A DNA stretch of 37,345 bases from Pseudomonadota bacterium (GTDB taxonomy: Bacteria; Pseudomonadota; Gammaproteobacteria; Burkholderiales; Rhodocyclaceae), in the NCBI GenBank assembly GCA_963205435.1, contig CAUJIV010000009.1, forward strand, positions 1 through 37,345, read 5' to 3'. Below, piece after piece: positions 25,854-33,186 of this stretch. Both the position numbers and the translations under genes were made by a program. Under the pieces are notes generated by a model that was not told the DNA's origin, made no database searches, and saw only the letters and a list, made by a program, of their open reading frames with translations. How positions within the stretch are numbered: the first letter of the stretch is position 1; each line of letters starts with the position of its first letter.

Positions 25854-27383
25854 TTATGCTTCGCCGAGGCGGATGGCCGTGCTGACGAGCTGGTGCACGC
25901 CGCCGACCATGCCGCGGTTGAACTTGTAGTAGGGCAGGACCTTGGTGAACTGCGCCTTGCAGATGGCGCAGATGGTCGCCATGAAATTGACGCCGTGGCG
26001 CTCGACCACCTGATTCAGCGCATCCATGCGCGGCAACGCCCCCTTGACGCGGATCTCGATCAGCTCGTCGGTGAGCAGGCCGCCGCCGCCGCCGCAGCAG
26101 AAGGTCGCCTCGTGCGTCGTGCCGGCCGGCATCTCGAAATAGTTGTTGGCGACGGCGCGGATGATGGCGCGCGGGATGTCGAACTGGCCGCCCGGCGCGT
26201 CGCCCATGCGCGAGGCGCGCGCCACGTTGCAGGAGTCGTGGAAGGTGATGACGCGGTGGTCGTTGGCGGCCTTGTCGAACTTCAACGCGCCGCGCCGGAT
26301 CAGGTCCCAGGTCAGCTCGCAGATGTGGGTTGGCTGCTTGTGCGCCGGGTCGAGCTGGTTCTGCAGCTGCAGGGCGAAGGGATCTTCGCCGCCGGCGCCG
26401 ATGCCGGTCAGGGTGTTCCAGAAGCTGTAGGCGACGCGCCAGGCGTGGCCGCACTCGCCGACGACGATGCGCTTGGCGCCGAGCTCGAGCGCCGCCTCGC
26501 GGATGCGCAGGGCGACCTGGCGCATCTGCTCGTAGCTGCCGATGAACATGCCGAAATTGGCCGCCTCGGAAGCCTTTGAGGAGAGGGTCCACGAGATGCC
26601 GGCGGCGTGGAACACCTTGCCATAGCCGATCAGGCTTTCGACGTGGGGCTCGGCGAAGAAGTCGGCCGAGGGCGTGATCAGCAGCACCTCGGCGCCCTTC
26701 TCGTCGAGCGGGTAGCGCACATCGACGCCGGTGTCCTCCTTGACGTCCTCCTCGAGGCCTTGCAGGGTGTCGAGCAGCGCCGGGCCGGGCAGGCCGAGGT
26801 TGTTGCCGACCTTGTGCACCTTGCCGATGATCTCGTTGGAGTACTTCTGGCCGTAGCCGACCGTGTCGAGGATGTCGCGGCCGGCCATGGTGATCTCGGC
26901 CGTGTCGATGCCGTAAGGGCAGAACACCGAGCAGCGGCGGCATTCCGAGCACTGGTGGAAGTAGTTGAACCAGTCGTCGAGCAGCTCGCGCGTCAGCTCC
27001 TGGGCGCCGACCAGCTTCGGCATCAGCTTGCCGGCCAGCGTGAAGTGGCGGCGGTAGACGCCGCGCAGCAGATCCTGGCGCGCCACCGGCATGTTCTTCG
27101 GGTCGCCGCTGCCGAGGAAGTAGTGGCACTTGTCGGTGCAGGCGCCGCAATGCACGCAGGCGTCGAGATAGACCTTGAGCGAGCGGTATTTCTTGAGCAG
27201 CTCGCCGAGGCGGCCAATCGCCTTCTCGTGCCAGTCCGGCACCAGCGTGCCGGGAAAGCCGAGCGCCTCGTTCATCTTGTCGCTGGCGAGGAAGGGCTTG
27301 CTCTGCGCCATGGCGCCGGGCTGAAGCCGCGGAACCTCGGCGAACTCCTTCATCTCGGGCGTGGTGAATTCGGCCGCGGCCAT
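25854..27383 (-). CDS. dsrK: DsrK, HdrD-like catalytic iron-sulfur subunit
   Basis: Cytoplasmic, membrane-associated subunit of DsrMKJOP, thought to handle the DsrC trisulfide/disulfide. The 509 residues contain two [4Fe-4S] ferredoxin motifs (CVHCGACTDKCHYF and CSECRRCSVFCPYGID) and cysteine-rich CCG-type domains typical of heterodisulfide reductase HdrD (SCNVARASR region and EATFCCGGGGGLL). ATG 27383 is seven bases after the dsrM stop. Length and motif order match DsrK. Confidence 0.95.
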   Translation of the reverse strand: MAAAEFTTPEMKEFAEVPRLQPGAMAQSKPFLASDKMNEALGFPGTLVPDWHEKAIGRLGELLKKYRSLKVYLDACVHCGACTDKCHYFLGSGDPKNMPVARQDLLRGVYRRHFTLAGKLMPKLVGAQELTRELLDDWFNYFHQCSECRRCSVFCPYGIDTAEITMAGRDILDTVGYGQKYSNEIIGKVHKVGNNLGLPGPALLDTLQGLEEDVKEDTGVDVRYPLDEKGAEVLLITPSADFFAEPHVESLIGYGKVFHAAGISWTLSSKASEAANFGMFIGSYEQMRQVALRIREAALELGAKRIVVGECGHAWRVAYSFWNTLTGIGAGGEDPFALQLQNQLDPAHKQPTHICELTWDLIRRGALKFDKAANDHRVITFHDSCNVARASRMGDAPGGQFDIPRAIIRAVANNYFEMPAGTTHEATFCCGGGGGLLTDELIEIRVKGALPRMDALNQVVERHGVNFMATICAICKAQFTKVLPYYKFNRGMVGGVHQLVSTAIRLGEA

Positions 27384-27390
27384 GGCGTTC

Positions 27391-28116
27391 TCAGTTCTTT
27401 TCCAGTTCGGCCGCCCACGGCGCCAGGTGGCGCTTCTCGCGCGGGTTGTCCGCCTGGTTGCGCGTCGGCGAGAAGAACACGCCGGGCACGTGCAGCAGCT
27501 TGCTGAAGGGGAAGACGATCATCAGCAGGGCGACCAGGCCGAGGTGCACATAGAGCCCGGGGTGGGCCGGCAGCGGCTGGATGTCGAAGCGCATCAGGCC
27601 GAGCATGAAGGCCTTCACCGCGACGACATCGGTGTGGGCGAGGAATTTCATGCCGAGGCCGGAGGCGCCGATGCCGACGAGCAGCGCCAGCATCAGGTGG
27701 TCGGAGACGGTCGAGATGTAGCGCACGCGCTCGACCAGGAAACGCCGCGCCCACAGGGCGAGCAGCCCGGCCACCATGGCGAAGCCGGCGTAGATGCCGA
27801 AGGGCTGCAGCCAGGCGACCCAGAACCAGACCGGCTCGGTGAAGTAGCGCAGATGGCGAACGAGCACCAGCAGCAGGGCGGCGTGGAACAGCATGCCGAA
27901 GGTCCAGATCCACAGGTTGGACTTGAACAGGCTGTGGAACAGGAACACCTCGCGCAGCATGCGCAGCCAGACACCGCCGGTGGTGGTCGGCGCCGGCGTG
28001 GTGGGAATCTTCAGCGGCGCCGGCGTGCGCGCGTAGTCGGCGACCTTCAGCGCCAGCCCGGCGACGAAGATCGCCGTGGCGGCGTAGAAGAGGGCGGCGA
28101 AGAAGATCGTGGCCAT
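27391..28116 (-). CDS. dsrM: DsrM, NarI-like cytochrome b subunit
   Basis: Di-haem b membrane subunit of DsrMKJOP that exchanges electrons with quinone. The 241 residues have five to six membrane helices with candidate haem-ligand histidines in MLFHAALLLVLVRHLRYF, VSDHLMLALL and YVHLGLVALLM...KLLHVPG, resembling NarI. No good ribosome binding site precedes ATG 28116, unusual within this operon. A heptanucleotide repeat occupies the 142-base gap to dsrC. The C-terminus (EKRHLAPWAAELEKN) is cytoplasmic and near DsrK. Confidence 0.93.
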   Translation of the reverse strand: MATIFFAALFYAATAIFVAGLALKVADYARTPAPLKIPTTPAPTTTGGVWLRMLREVFLFHSLFKSNLWIWTFGMLFHAALLLVLVRHLRYFTEPVWFWVAWLQPFGIYAGFAMVAGLLALWARRFLVERVRYISTVSDHLMLALLVGIGASGLGMKFLAHTDVVAVKAFMLGLMRFDIQPLPAHPGLYVHLGLVALLMIVFPFSKLLHVPGVFFSPTRNQADNPREKRHLAPWAAELEKN

Positions 28117-28190
28117 GGGGCGCTGTCGTGTCCGGGGTTGCCGGCTGCGAGCCGAAGACCGCCGCGCCCGGAGTCTTGCAATCCGGAACG

Positions 28191-28253
28191 CGAAACCCGA
28201 AACTCGAAACTCGAAACTCGAAACTCGAAACCCGAAACTCGAAACCCGAAACC
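28191..28253. repeat. Nine-copy heptanucleotide tandem repeat between dsrC and dsrM
   Basis: Nine consecutive 7-base units of CGAAACT or CGAAACC on the plus strand (order C,T,T,T,T,C,T,C,C at the last base). In dsr transcription sense this reads AGTTTCG/GGTTTCG. It lies right after the dsrC stop and 75 bases before dsrM. Period 7 makes copy-number change shift downstream spacing but no reading frame, because it is intergenic. Confidence 0.95.
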
Positions 28254-28258
28254 CGCTG

Positions 28259-28591
28259 CTAGATGCAGCCGGTCGGCTTGGGCAGGCCGGCGATCTTGCA
28301 GGCCTGCTTGCCCGGGCCGTAGGGGAACAGTTCGTACAGGTACTGGCTGTTGCCCTTCTCCGGGCCGAGCTTCTTGCCGATGGCCTTGGTCAGCACGCGC
28401 ACCGCCGGGGCGATCTGGAACTCGTTGTAATACTCGCGCAGGAACTCGATGACCTCCCAGTGCTGCTCGGTCATGTCGATGTTCTCGTTCTGGGCGAGAA
28501 TCTTGGCGACATCCTCGTTCCACTCGTTGATGTCGGTCAGGTAGCCTTCCTCGTCGGTTTCGTAGGTCTTGCCGTTCAGTTCGATAGCCAT
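28259..28591 (-). CDS. dsrC: DsrC, sulfur-carrier/trisulfide protein
   Basis: Small sulfur carrier that is co-substrate of DsrAB. The 110 residues include DEEGYLTDINEWNEDVAKILAQ and WEVIEFLREYYNEFQIAPAVR. The C-terminal arm carries both redox cysteines: C98 (in KQACKIAG) and the penultimate C109 (TGCI). It is thus a true DsrC, not a TusE-type (one Cys) or Cys-free paralogue; compare the protein at 33786. The gene is flanked by dsrH and the heptanucleotide repeat. Confidence 0.97.
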   Translation of the reverse strand: MAIELNGKTYETDEEGYLTDINEWNEDVAKILAQNENIDMTEQHWEVIEFLREYYNEFQIAPAVRVLTKAIGKKLGPEKGNSQYLYELFPYGPGKQACKIAGLPKPTGCI

Positions 28592-28614
28592 GGTGAGTCT
28601 CCTAGAAAAAGCGG

Positions 28615-28914
28615 TTACAGCCAGGATTGGCAGGTGGCATGTTCCGTCACCAGGTCGACGAAACCGCCATAATCAACCAGGGTGACGCCTTCCAGGGCGC
28701 GTTCAGCCATGCCGCGCGCCTCCAGGTCCGGTTTCAGCGCATAGACCTTGAGCTTGTCCATGGCCGCGCTCAGCTTGCCGGCGGCGGCATGGCCGGCCGT
28801 CGCGGCGTAAACGCCATCCTCGATCAGCAGGAGCGCGCCGCCCGGCTGCGCCGTGGCGAGGCAGGTGTCGAGCGAGTTGCGCTCGAGCGGCGACTTGTTG
28901 ACGATGTGCAGCAT
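28615..28914 (-). CDS. dsrH: DsrH, sulfur relay subunit (TusB-like)
   Basis: Component of the DsrE2F2H2 hexamer that passes sulfur from TusA to DsrC. The 99 residues start MLHIVNKSPLERNSLDTCLA; C18 corresponds to the conserved DsrH cysteine. GGALLLIEDGVYAAT follows, as in the TusB family. The ATG at 28914 is chosen because the product begins MLHIVNKSP; the longer frame has an unrelated extension. Lies between dsrF and dsrC. Confidence 0.93.
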   Translation of the reverse strand: MLHIVNKSPLERNSLDTCLATAQPGGALLLIEDGVYAATAGHAAAGKLSAAMDKLKVYALKPDLEARGMAERALEGVTLVDYGGFVDLVTEHATCQSWL

Positions 28915-28925
28915 GTTCCCCTCTC

Positions 28926-29297
28926 TCAGAAGCTCAGGATCACGTCCTGGGTTTCCATCAGCTTGCCGATCTCGGCGCGGGAGAGCACCTCGACCGGCAC
29001 GCACATGTCCTCGGCGCCAAGGCCGCGCGCCTCGAGCGCCTCCTTCTCGACGTAGAGCTTGTTGATGTCGTAGTCGTCGAGCGCGCGGTAGGTCGGCTGG
29101 AAGTTCTTCACCTCGATGCCCTTGGTGTTGAAGCCCTTTTTCAGCTGGTAGACGCCGTCGTCCATGAAGGCGAGGCTGACGTCCTGGTCAAAGGCGGCGG
29201 CGATCAGCACCACTTCGAGCGACTCCAGCGCGTAGATGGTGCCGTGCGGCGCCTTGCGGTTTAAGTACATGAACTTCTTGATCTGCCCTTCGCTCAT
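28926..29297 (-). CDS. dsrF: DsrF, sulfur relay subunit (TusC-like)
   Basis: Structural partner in the DsrEFH hexamer. The 123 residues contain KKFMYLNRKAPHGTIYALESLEVVLIAAAFDQ (split over strand and helix) and VSLAFMDDGVYQLKKG, typical of TusC/DsrF. Only one cysteine occurs (C98, DMCVPVEV), outside the DsrE-type active position. Lies 18 bases after dsrE and 11 before dsrH. Confidence 0.94.
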   Translation of the reverse strand: MSEGQIKKFMYLNRKAPHGTIYALESLEVVLIAAAFDQDVSLAFMDDGVYQLKKGFNTKGIEVKNFQPTYRALDDYDINKLYVEKEALEARGLGAEDMCVPVEVLSRAEIGKLMETQDVILSF

Positions 29298-29315
29298 CGC
29301 GCGTTTTCCCCTGTC

Positions 29316-29675
29316 TCAGTCGCCGAAAGTGACCAGCCGGTCGGCCTGGATGCCGGCCTCGACCAACTGGCCGAGCCCGGAAATGCGGAAACCGGGCGCC
29401 AGGTTCTCGTCCTTGATGCCGCGGCGCAGGGCGGCGGCGACGCAGACGACCAGGTCGATCTTGTGCTCGTCGCCCAGCCTGGCCCAGCGGTTGACGATGT
29501 GGCGGTCGTCCTGCGGCGGCTCGGTCAGGCGGGTCGAGTTGTTCACGCCGTCGTGATAGAAGAAGACGCGGCTGACCTGGTGTCCCTTCTCGATGGCGGC
29601 GCGGGCGAACAGGTAGGCACTGTCGGTCGCCTCGTGCGTGTAGGGGCCTTCGTTGATGAGGATGGCGATCTTCAT
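29316..29675 (-). CDS. dsrE: DsrE, sulfur relay subunit (TusD-like)
   Basis: Active subunit of the DsrEFH hexamer. The 119 residues show MKIAILINEGPYTHEATDSA, FFYHDGVNN, and the catalytic cysteine C78 in LVVCVAAALRRG, the same number as in Allochromatium DsrE. This cysteine accepts sulfur from TusA. Presence of dsrEFH is the standard marker separating sulfur-oxidising from sulfate-reducing dsr clusters. Confidence 0.96.
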   Translation of the reverse strand: MKIAILINEGPYTHEATDSAYLFARAAIEKGHQVSRVFFYHDGVNNSTRLTEPPQDDRHIVNRWARLGDEHKIDLVVCVAAALRRGIKDENLAPGFRISGLGQLVEAGIQADRLVTFGD

Positions 29676-29687
29676 GCCCTCTCCGGC

Positions 29688-30764
29688 TCAGAAGCGGATG
29701 TGCGCCGAGGCGTTGAGGTTCACCCGGCCGCCGCGCCAGTCGTCGATCAGGTACTTGGTGAAGGGCAGGTCGCACTTCTCGAAGAAGCGCGGCCAGCCGA
29801 TGCGCTCGATCCAGTCGGCCATGCGCTCCCACGAGCGGGCGTCGTTCTTGTACACGTTGAGGATCTTCTTCACCACCTCGGCGACCTCGGGCCAGCGTGG
29901 CGGGTTGTTGGGCAGGCCCATGGCGACCATCTTCATGAACTGCGGCTTGCTGCGAGCGTTGGAGTTCTTGCCGCCGACCCAGATGGCCAGCTTGGAGTGC
30001 TCGGGATGGTTGATGGCCATCGGCGGGCAGGGCGGGAAGCAGGCGCCGCAGCAGACGCATTTCTTCTCGTCGACCTCGAGCGAGGGCTTGCCGTTCACCA
30101 TGGCCGGCCGGATGGCGGCCACCGGACAGCGCGCCACCACGGACGGGCGCTCGCAGATGTTGGCGACGAGGTCGTGGTTGATGCGCGGCGGCTTGGTGTG
30201 CTGGATGATGATGGCGAGGTCGGCCTGGCCGCCGCAGTTGATCTCGCAGCAGGAAGTGGACAGGCGCACGCGGTTCGGCATCTGCTCGTTCTTGAATTCC
30301 TCGTAGAGCTCGTCCATCAGCGCCTTGACCACGCCGGAGGCGTCGGTGGCGGGGATGTCGCAGTGGAGGAAGCCCTGGGTGTGCGAGATCATCGAGATCG
30401 AGTTGCCGGTTCCCCCGACCGGAAAGCCGTTCTTCTCCAGTTCGGCGACCAGCGACGCCACCTTCTTCTCGTCGCCGACCATGAACTCGATATTGCTGCG
30501 GATGGTGAAGCGGACGTGGCCGTCGGCGAACTTGTCGGCGATGTCGCACAGCTTGCGGATGGTGTAGACGTCCATCTGCCGCTGCGTGCCGGCGCGCACC
30601 GTCCAGATCTCGTCGCCGCTGTGGGAGACGTGGTGGAGGACGCCGGGCCGCGGCCGGTCGTGGTACTTCCAGTTGCCGTAGTTCTTCACCATCAGCGGGT
30701 GCATGTACTGCTTGTTGTCGGGCACGCCGGACTCGATGGGCTTGCGCATTTGCGGTTGCGACAT
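29688..30764 (-). CDS. dsrB: Reverse dissimilatory sulfite reductase subunit beta
   Basis: Beta subunit of the DsrAB alpha2beta2 enzyme, here acting in the oxidative direction. The 358 residues contain the catalytic-sirohaem neighbourhood with STSCCEINCGGQ (C172, C173, C177) after GFLHCDIPATDASG, CERPSVVARCPVAA, and a ferredoxin domain KKCVCCGACFPPCPPMAI. These match the rDsrB pattern. ATG 30764 is 26 bases after the dsrA stop. Followed by dsrE. Confidence 0.97.
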   Translation of the reverse strand: MSQPQMRKPIESGVPDNKQYMHPLMVKNYGNWKYHDRPRPGVLHHVSHSGDEIWTVRAGTQRQMDVYTIRKLCDIADKFADGHVRFTIRSNIEFMVGDEKKVASLVAELEKNGFPVGGTGNSISMISHTQGFLHCDIPATDASGVVKALMDELYEEFKNEQMPNRVRLSTSCCEINCGGQADLAIIIQHTKPPRINHDLVANICERPSVVARCPVAAIRPAMVNGKPSLEVDEKKCVCCGACFPPCPPMAINHPEHSKLAIWVGGKNSNARSKPQFMKMVAMGLPNNPPRWPEVAEVVKKILNVYKNDARSWERMADWIERIGWPRFFEKCDLPFTKYLIDDWRGGRVNLNASAHIRF

Positions 30765-30790
30765 GATGTGTCTCCGTCAGTCTGTGATTG

Positions 30791-32086
30791 TCAGGCGGCG
30801 GCCTGCCTGGCCTTGATCTTGGCCACTTCCTCGTCCCAGCCATCCATGCGGATGAAGGGATTGGTGCGCGGCGCCGAGACCATGTTCGGGTCCACCTCGA
30901 CCTCGATGCCGTCGAGGAAGTTCATCAGGCCGATGCGCTCGATCATCTCGCCGGTGCGCTCGTGCTCGAGCGCGTTCTCGGCGAAGAAGTCGATGATGCG
31001 CTGGGCCAGGTCGATGAACTTCTCGTGATCCTCGTCGGTTTCCAGCTTCATGAAGGGAATCAGCACGGTGCCCATCAGGTCGCCGATCTTCAGCGTGCGC
31101 TTGCCGCCGACGAGGATGGTGACGCCCTTGTCCTGGCCCGGCGCCAGGGCGCCGGTCATGACGTTGATGCAGTGCATGCAGCGCACGCAGTCCTTGTTGT
31201 TGATCTCCAGCGCCTGGCTGTCGTTGACGGCGACGCTGGAGACGTGCGGGTCCTTGCTGACGTCCTTGATCTCCTTCAGCTGGATGGCGCGGGTCGGGCA
31301 CATGCCGACGACGTCGTTCACCAGTTCGCTGAGGCCGTGCTTGGCGAACCACTTCTTCGCCAGCGCCTCGTCGGTGCGGATGTTGTCGCGCCAGGTTCCG
31401 ATCACCGCCATGTCCGAGCGCTGGATCGAGTTCATGCAGTCGTTCGGGCAGCCGGAGAACTTGAACTTGAACTTGTAGGGCAGCGAGGGGCGGTGGATGT
31501 CGCCGACGAAGGTGTTGATCGCCAGCCGGTGGGCGCGCGCCTCGTCGAAGCAGGACTGCTCGCAGCGCGACGCGCCGACGCAGGACATCGCCGTGCGCAC
31601 GGCCGGACCGGCGCCGCCGAGGTCGAAGCCGAGCTCGTTGATCTCGTCGAAGGCCTTCTGCACGTTGGGCGCGGTGGCCCCCTGGAACATGATGTCGCCC
31701 GACTGGCCGTGGAAGGCGATCAGGCCGGAGCCATGCTTCTCCCACAGGTCGCAGAACTTGCGCAGGATGTCGGTGTTGTAGTGCATGCCCGGCGGCGGCA
31801 TGACGCGCAGGGTGTGGAATTCGGCGGCATCCTTGAAGATCGGCTGGTCGTTCTCATCCTTGATTTCGGTGAAGCGCGGGATGACGCCGCCACCGTAGCC
31901 GAAGACGCCGACCGTGCCGCCCTTCCAGTAGCCCTGGCGTGTCTGGTAGGAGTGCTCGAGGTGGCCGAGCAGGTCCACCATCATGTCCTTGTCCTTCGCC
32001 AGGCGCTTCAGGCCGGTGACGAAGCTGGGCCACGGGCCCGATTCCAGCTGGTCCAGATTGGGTGTGTCGTGCATTTTCTTAGCCAT
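30791..32086 (-). CDS. dsrA: Reverse dissimilatory sulfite reductase subunit alpha
   Basis: Alpha subunit of DsrAB; oxidises DsrC-bound sulfur (persulfide level) to sulfite. The 431 residues show the sirohaem-[4Fe-4S] ligand cysteines C169 and C175 (CVGASRC) and C213 and C217 (SGCPNDC), followed by a ferredoxin domain with GMCPTRAIQL and DCVRCMHCIN. The start MAKKMHDTPNLDQLESGPWPSF is preceded on the minus strand by GGAGAC. First gene of the fourteen-gene dsr run; a gap of about 270 bases separates it from the divergent operon. Confidence 0.97.
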   Translation of the reverse strand: MAKKMHDTPNLDQLESGPWPSFVTGLKRLAKDKDMMVDLLGHLEHSYQTRQGYWKGGTVGVFGYGGGVIPRFTEIKDENDQPIFKDAAEFHTLRVMPPPGMHYNTDILRKFCDLWEKHGSGLIAFHGQSGDIMFQGATAPNVQKAFDEINELGFDLGGAGPAVRTAMSCVGASRCEQSCFDEARAHRLAINTFVGDIHRPSLPYKFKFKFSGCPNDCMNSIQRSDMAVIGTWRDNIRTDEALAKKWFAKHGLSELVNDVVGMCPTRAIQLKEIKDVSKDPHVSSVAVNDSQALEINNKDCVRCMHCINVMTGALAPGQDKGVTILVGGKRTLKIGDLMGTVLIPFMKLETDEDHEKFIDLAQRIIDFFAENALEHERTGEMIERIGLMNFLDGIEVEVDPNMVSAPRTNPFIRMDGWDEEVAKIKARQAAA

Positions 32087-32355
32087 GATTTGTCTCCGGT
32101 GCCAAGGTTCGTAGCGGGTAAGACTCGGGTCTGTCCGGTGCTGCTGGGGGGTCTATTAGTTGGCGCTGATGTTACGCATGGTGCACCGCGATGTTCCATA
32201 ACCCGCGCAGGGTATCGTCCTTCTCCCGTGGGGGTAGGGAAAACCTACCCGAAAGGAGTATGCCGCGGCACGCCATGCCGGTGATAGGCGGAACTTCCCG
32301 CGGTGGGCATATTTGGCCGGTACGCATGCATCTGGCCCGAACGGGCGGCCCCGAC
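32087..32355. promoter_or_regulatory. Divergent control region between dsrA and the accessory operon
   Basis: No convincing gene is seen here, only an N-terminal extension of the next frame. It must hold the dsr promoter (minus) and the accessory promoter (plus). On the minus strand TAATAG (about 32152-32157) is a possible -10 without a good -35. A perfect 7-bp palindrome lies at 32232-32250. AAAGGAG at 32252-32258 lies one base before an ATG (32260), too close to serve it. Confidence 0.55.
32232..32250. promoter_or_regulatory. Palindrome GGGTAGG-N5-CCTACCC
   Basis: Perfect inverted repeat with an A-rich centre (GAAAA). Symmetry and position in a divergent promoter region suggest an operator for a dimeric regulator; a leader hairpin is the alternative. 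Confidence 0.5.
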
Positions 32356-32574
32356 ATGGACGACAAGGAAACGCTGACCACCCTCGGCAAGTTCACCGCC
32401 CCGATCTGGGGACAGGAGATCGAGTTGCAGCAGGTCGAGTATCTCGCCGGCGGCACGCCGATGCTGCGCCTGCGCATCCGGGAGAAGAAGCGCTTCACCA
32501 TCTTCGACATCGACGCCCGGACCGCCGCCCGCTGGGGCAAGGTGATGCAGGACTGGGCCGACGGCCAGCCATGA
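32356..32574 (+). CDS. Small protein of unknown function, start of accessory operon
   Basis: A 72-residue soluble protein that I do not recognise as a named family. It contains LTTLGKFTAPIWGQEIELQ, then a strand-rich basic middle (PMLRLRIREKKRFTIFDID) and DARTAARWGKVMQDWA at the end, suggesting a small beta-sheet plus helix fold. ATG 32356 is chosen as the point where charged, family-like sequence begins; in-frame ATGs at 32275 and 32326 are alternatives and none has a clean ribosome binding site. Its stop overlaps the start of the Cas6-like gene (ATGA), so the two are translationally coupled and may act together. Confidence 0.7.
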   Translation: MDDKETLTTLGKFTAPIWGQEIELQQVEYLAGGTPMLRLRIREKKRFTIFDIDARTAARWGKVMQDWADGQP

Positions 32575-33170
32575 GGATGGTGGACGCCTGCTTCGAAGCC
32601 CGTGGCGAGCGCCTGCCGCGCGACTACGGCTTCGTCCTGTTCCGCGCCCTGGCCGGCATGCTGGACTGGCTGGAGGAGGATGCCGCGGTCGGCGTGCATC
32701 CCCTGCACGGAGTGACGGTCTCCGACGGGGGGCTGCTGCTCGGCCCGCGCGCGCGCCTCAAGCTGCGGCTGCCCGACGCGCGCGCCGAGCAGGCGCGCAT
32801 CCTGTGCGGCTGCCGGCTCGATGTCGGCAGCGGCATCGAGCTCGGCGCGGCCAAGCTGCGCGAGCTGATGCCCCATGCCACCGTGCATTCGCGCTTCGTT
32901 TGTACCGGCTGCGCCGATGAAGTCGAGTTTCTGGAAAGGGCGGCGGCCGAGCTGCGCGAAGCGGAGCTGCCGACGAGGATGATCGCCGGCAAGCGGCATG
33001 CGCTGCAGACTCCGGAAGGGGAGGTCTGCGGCTTCAGCCTGCTGCTGCACGGCCTGACGCCGGAGCAGTCGCTGGCCGTGCAGGAGCGCGGCCTCGGCCA
33101 GGGACGCAAGCTCGGCTGCGGCATTTTCGTGCCGCACAAGTCGGTGCTCGCCGTCGGCGCGCTGGAGTAG
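32571..33170 (+). CDS. Cas6/Cmx6-like RAMP-fold protein in the dsr locus
   Basis: The 199 residues resemble the Cas6/Cmx6 family (CRISPR RNA endonucleases of the MYXAN subtype): FEARGERLPRDYGFVLFRAL at the start, VGVHPLHGV (41-48), SLLLHGLTPEQSLAVQE and above all the C-terminal glycine-rich loop GLGQGRKLGCGIFVPHKSV (174-192). Cas6 proteins use that loop to bind RNA. H43 and H46 sit near where Cas6 enzymes place a catalytic histidine, but activity is not shown. No repeat array, cas1/cas2 or other cas gene is in the window. ATG 32571 overlaps the preceding stop; ATG 32577 is an alternative. The context (sulfur genes on both sides) suggests a non-CRISPR role. Confidence 0.75.
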   Translation: MRMVDACFEARGERLPRDYGFVLFRALAGMLDWLEEDAAVGVHPLHGVTVSDGGLLLGPRARLKLRLPDARAEQARILCGCRLDVGSGIELGAAKLRELMPHATVHSRFVCTGCADEVEFLERAAAELREAELPTRMIAGKRHALQTPEGEVCGFSLLLHGLTPEQSLAVQERGLGQGRKLGCGIFVPHKSVLAVGALE

Positions 33171-33186
33171 CCTCGACAGGCCAGGC

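Noticed and set aside
23782..25929. Plus-strand frame of 715 codons opposite dsrL
   Set aside because: Shadow of dsrL; composition is typical of antisense GC-rich codons and it has no ribosome binding site or motif.
23854..27150. Giant open frame appearing to fuse dsrK-region sequence to DsrL (1098 codons)
   Set aside because: The upstream part is out of frame with DsrK and low-complexity. The DsrL start at 25830 (MSATSEKPDSEKL) fits known DsrL length.
28191..28253. Possible CRISPR array because of regular repeats near a Cas6-like gene
   Set aside because: Units are 7 bases in direct tandem without spacers; a CRISPR array needs repeats of about 24-40 bases with unique spacers. None is present in the window.
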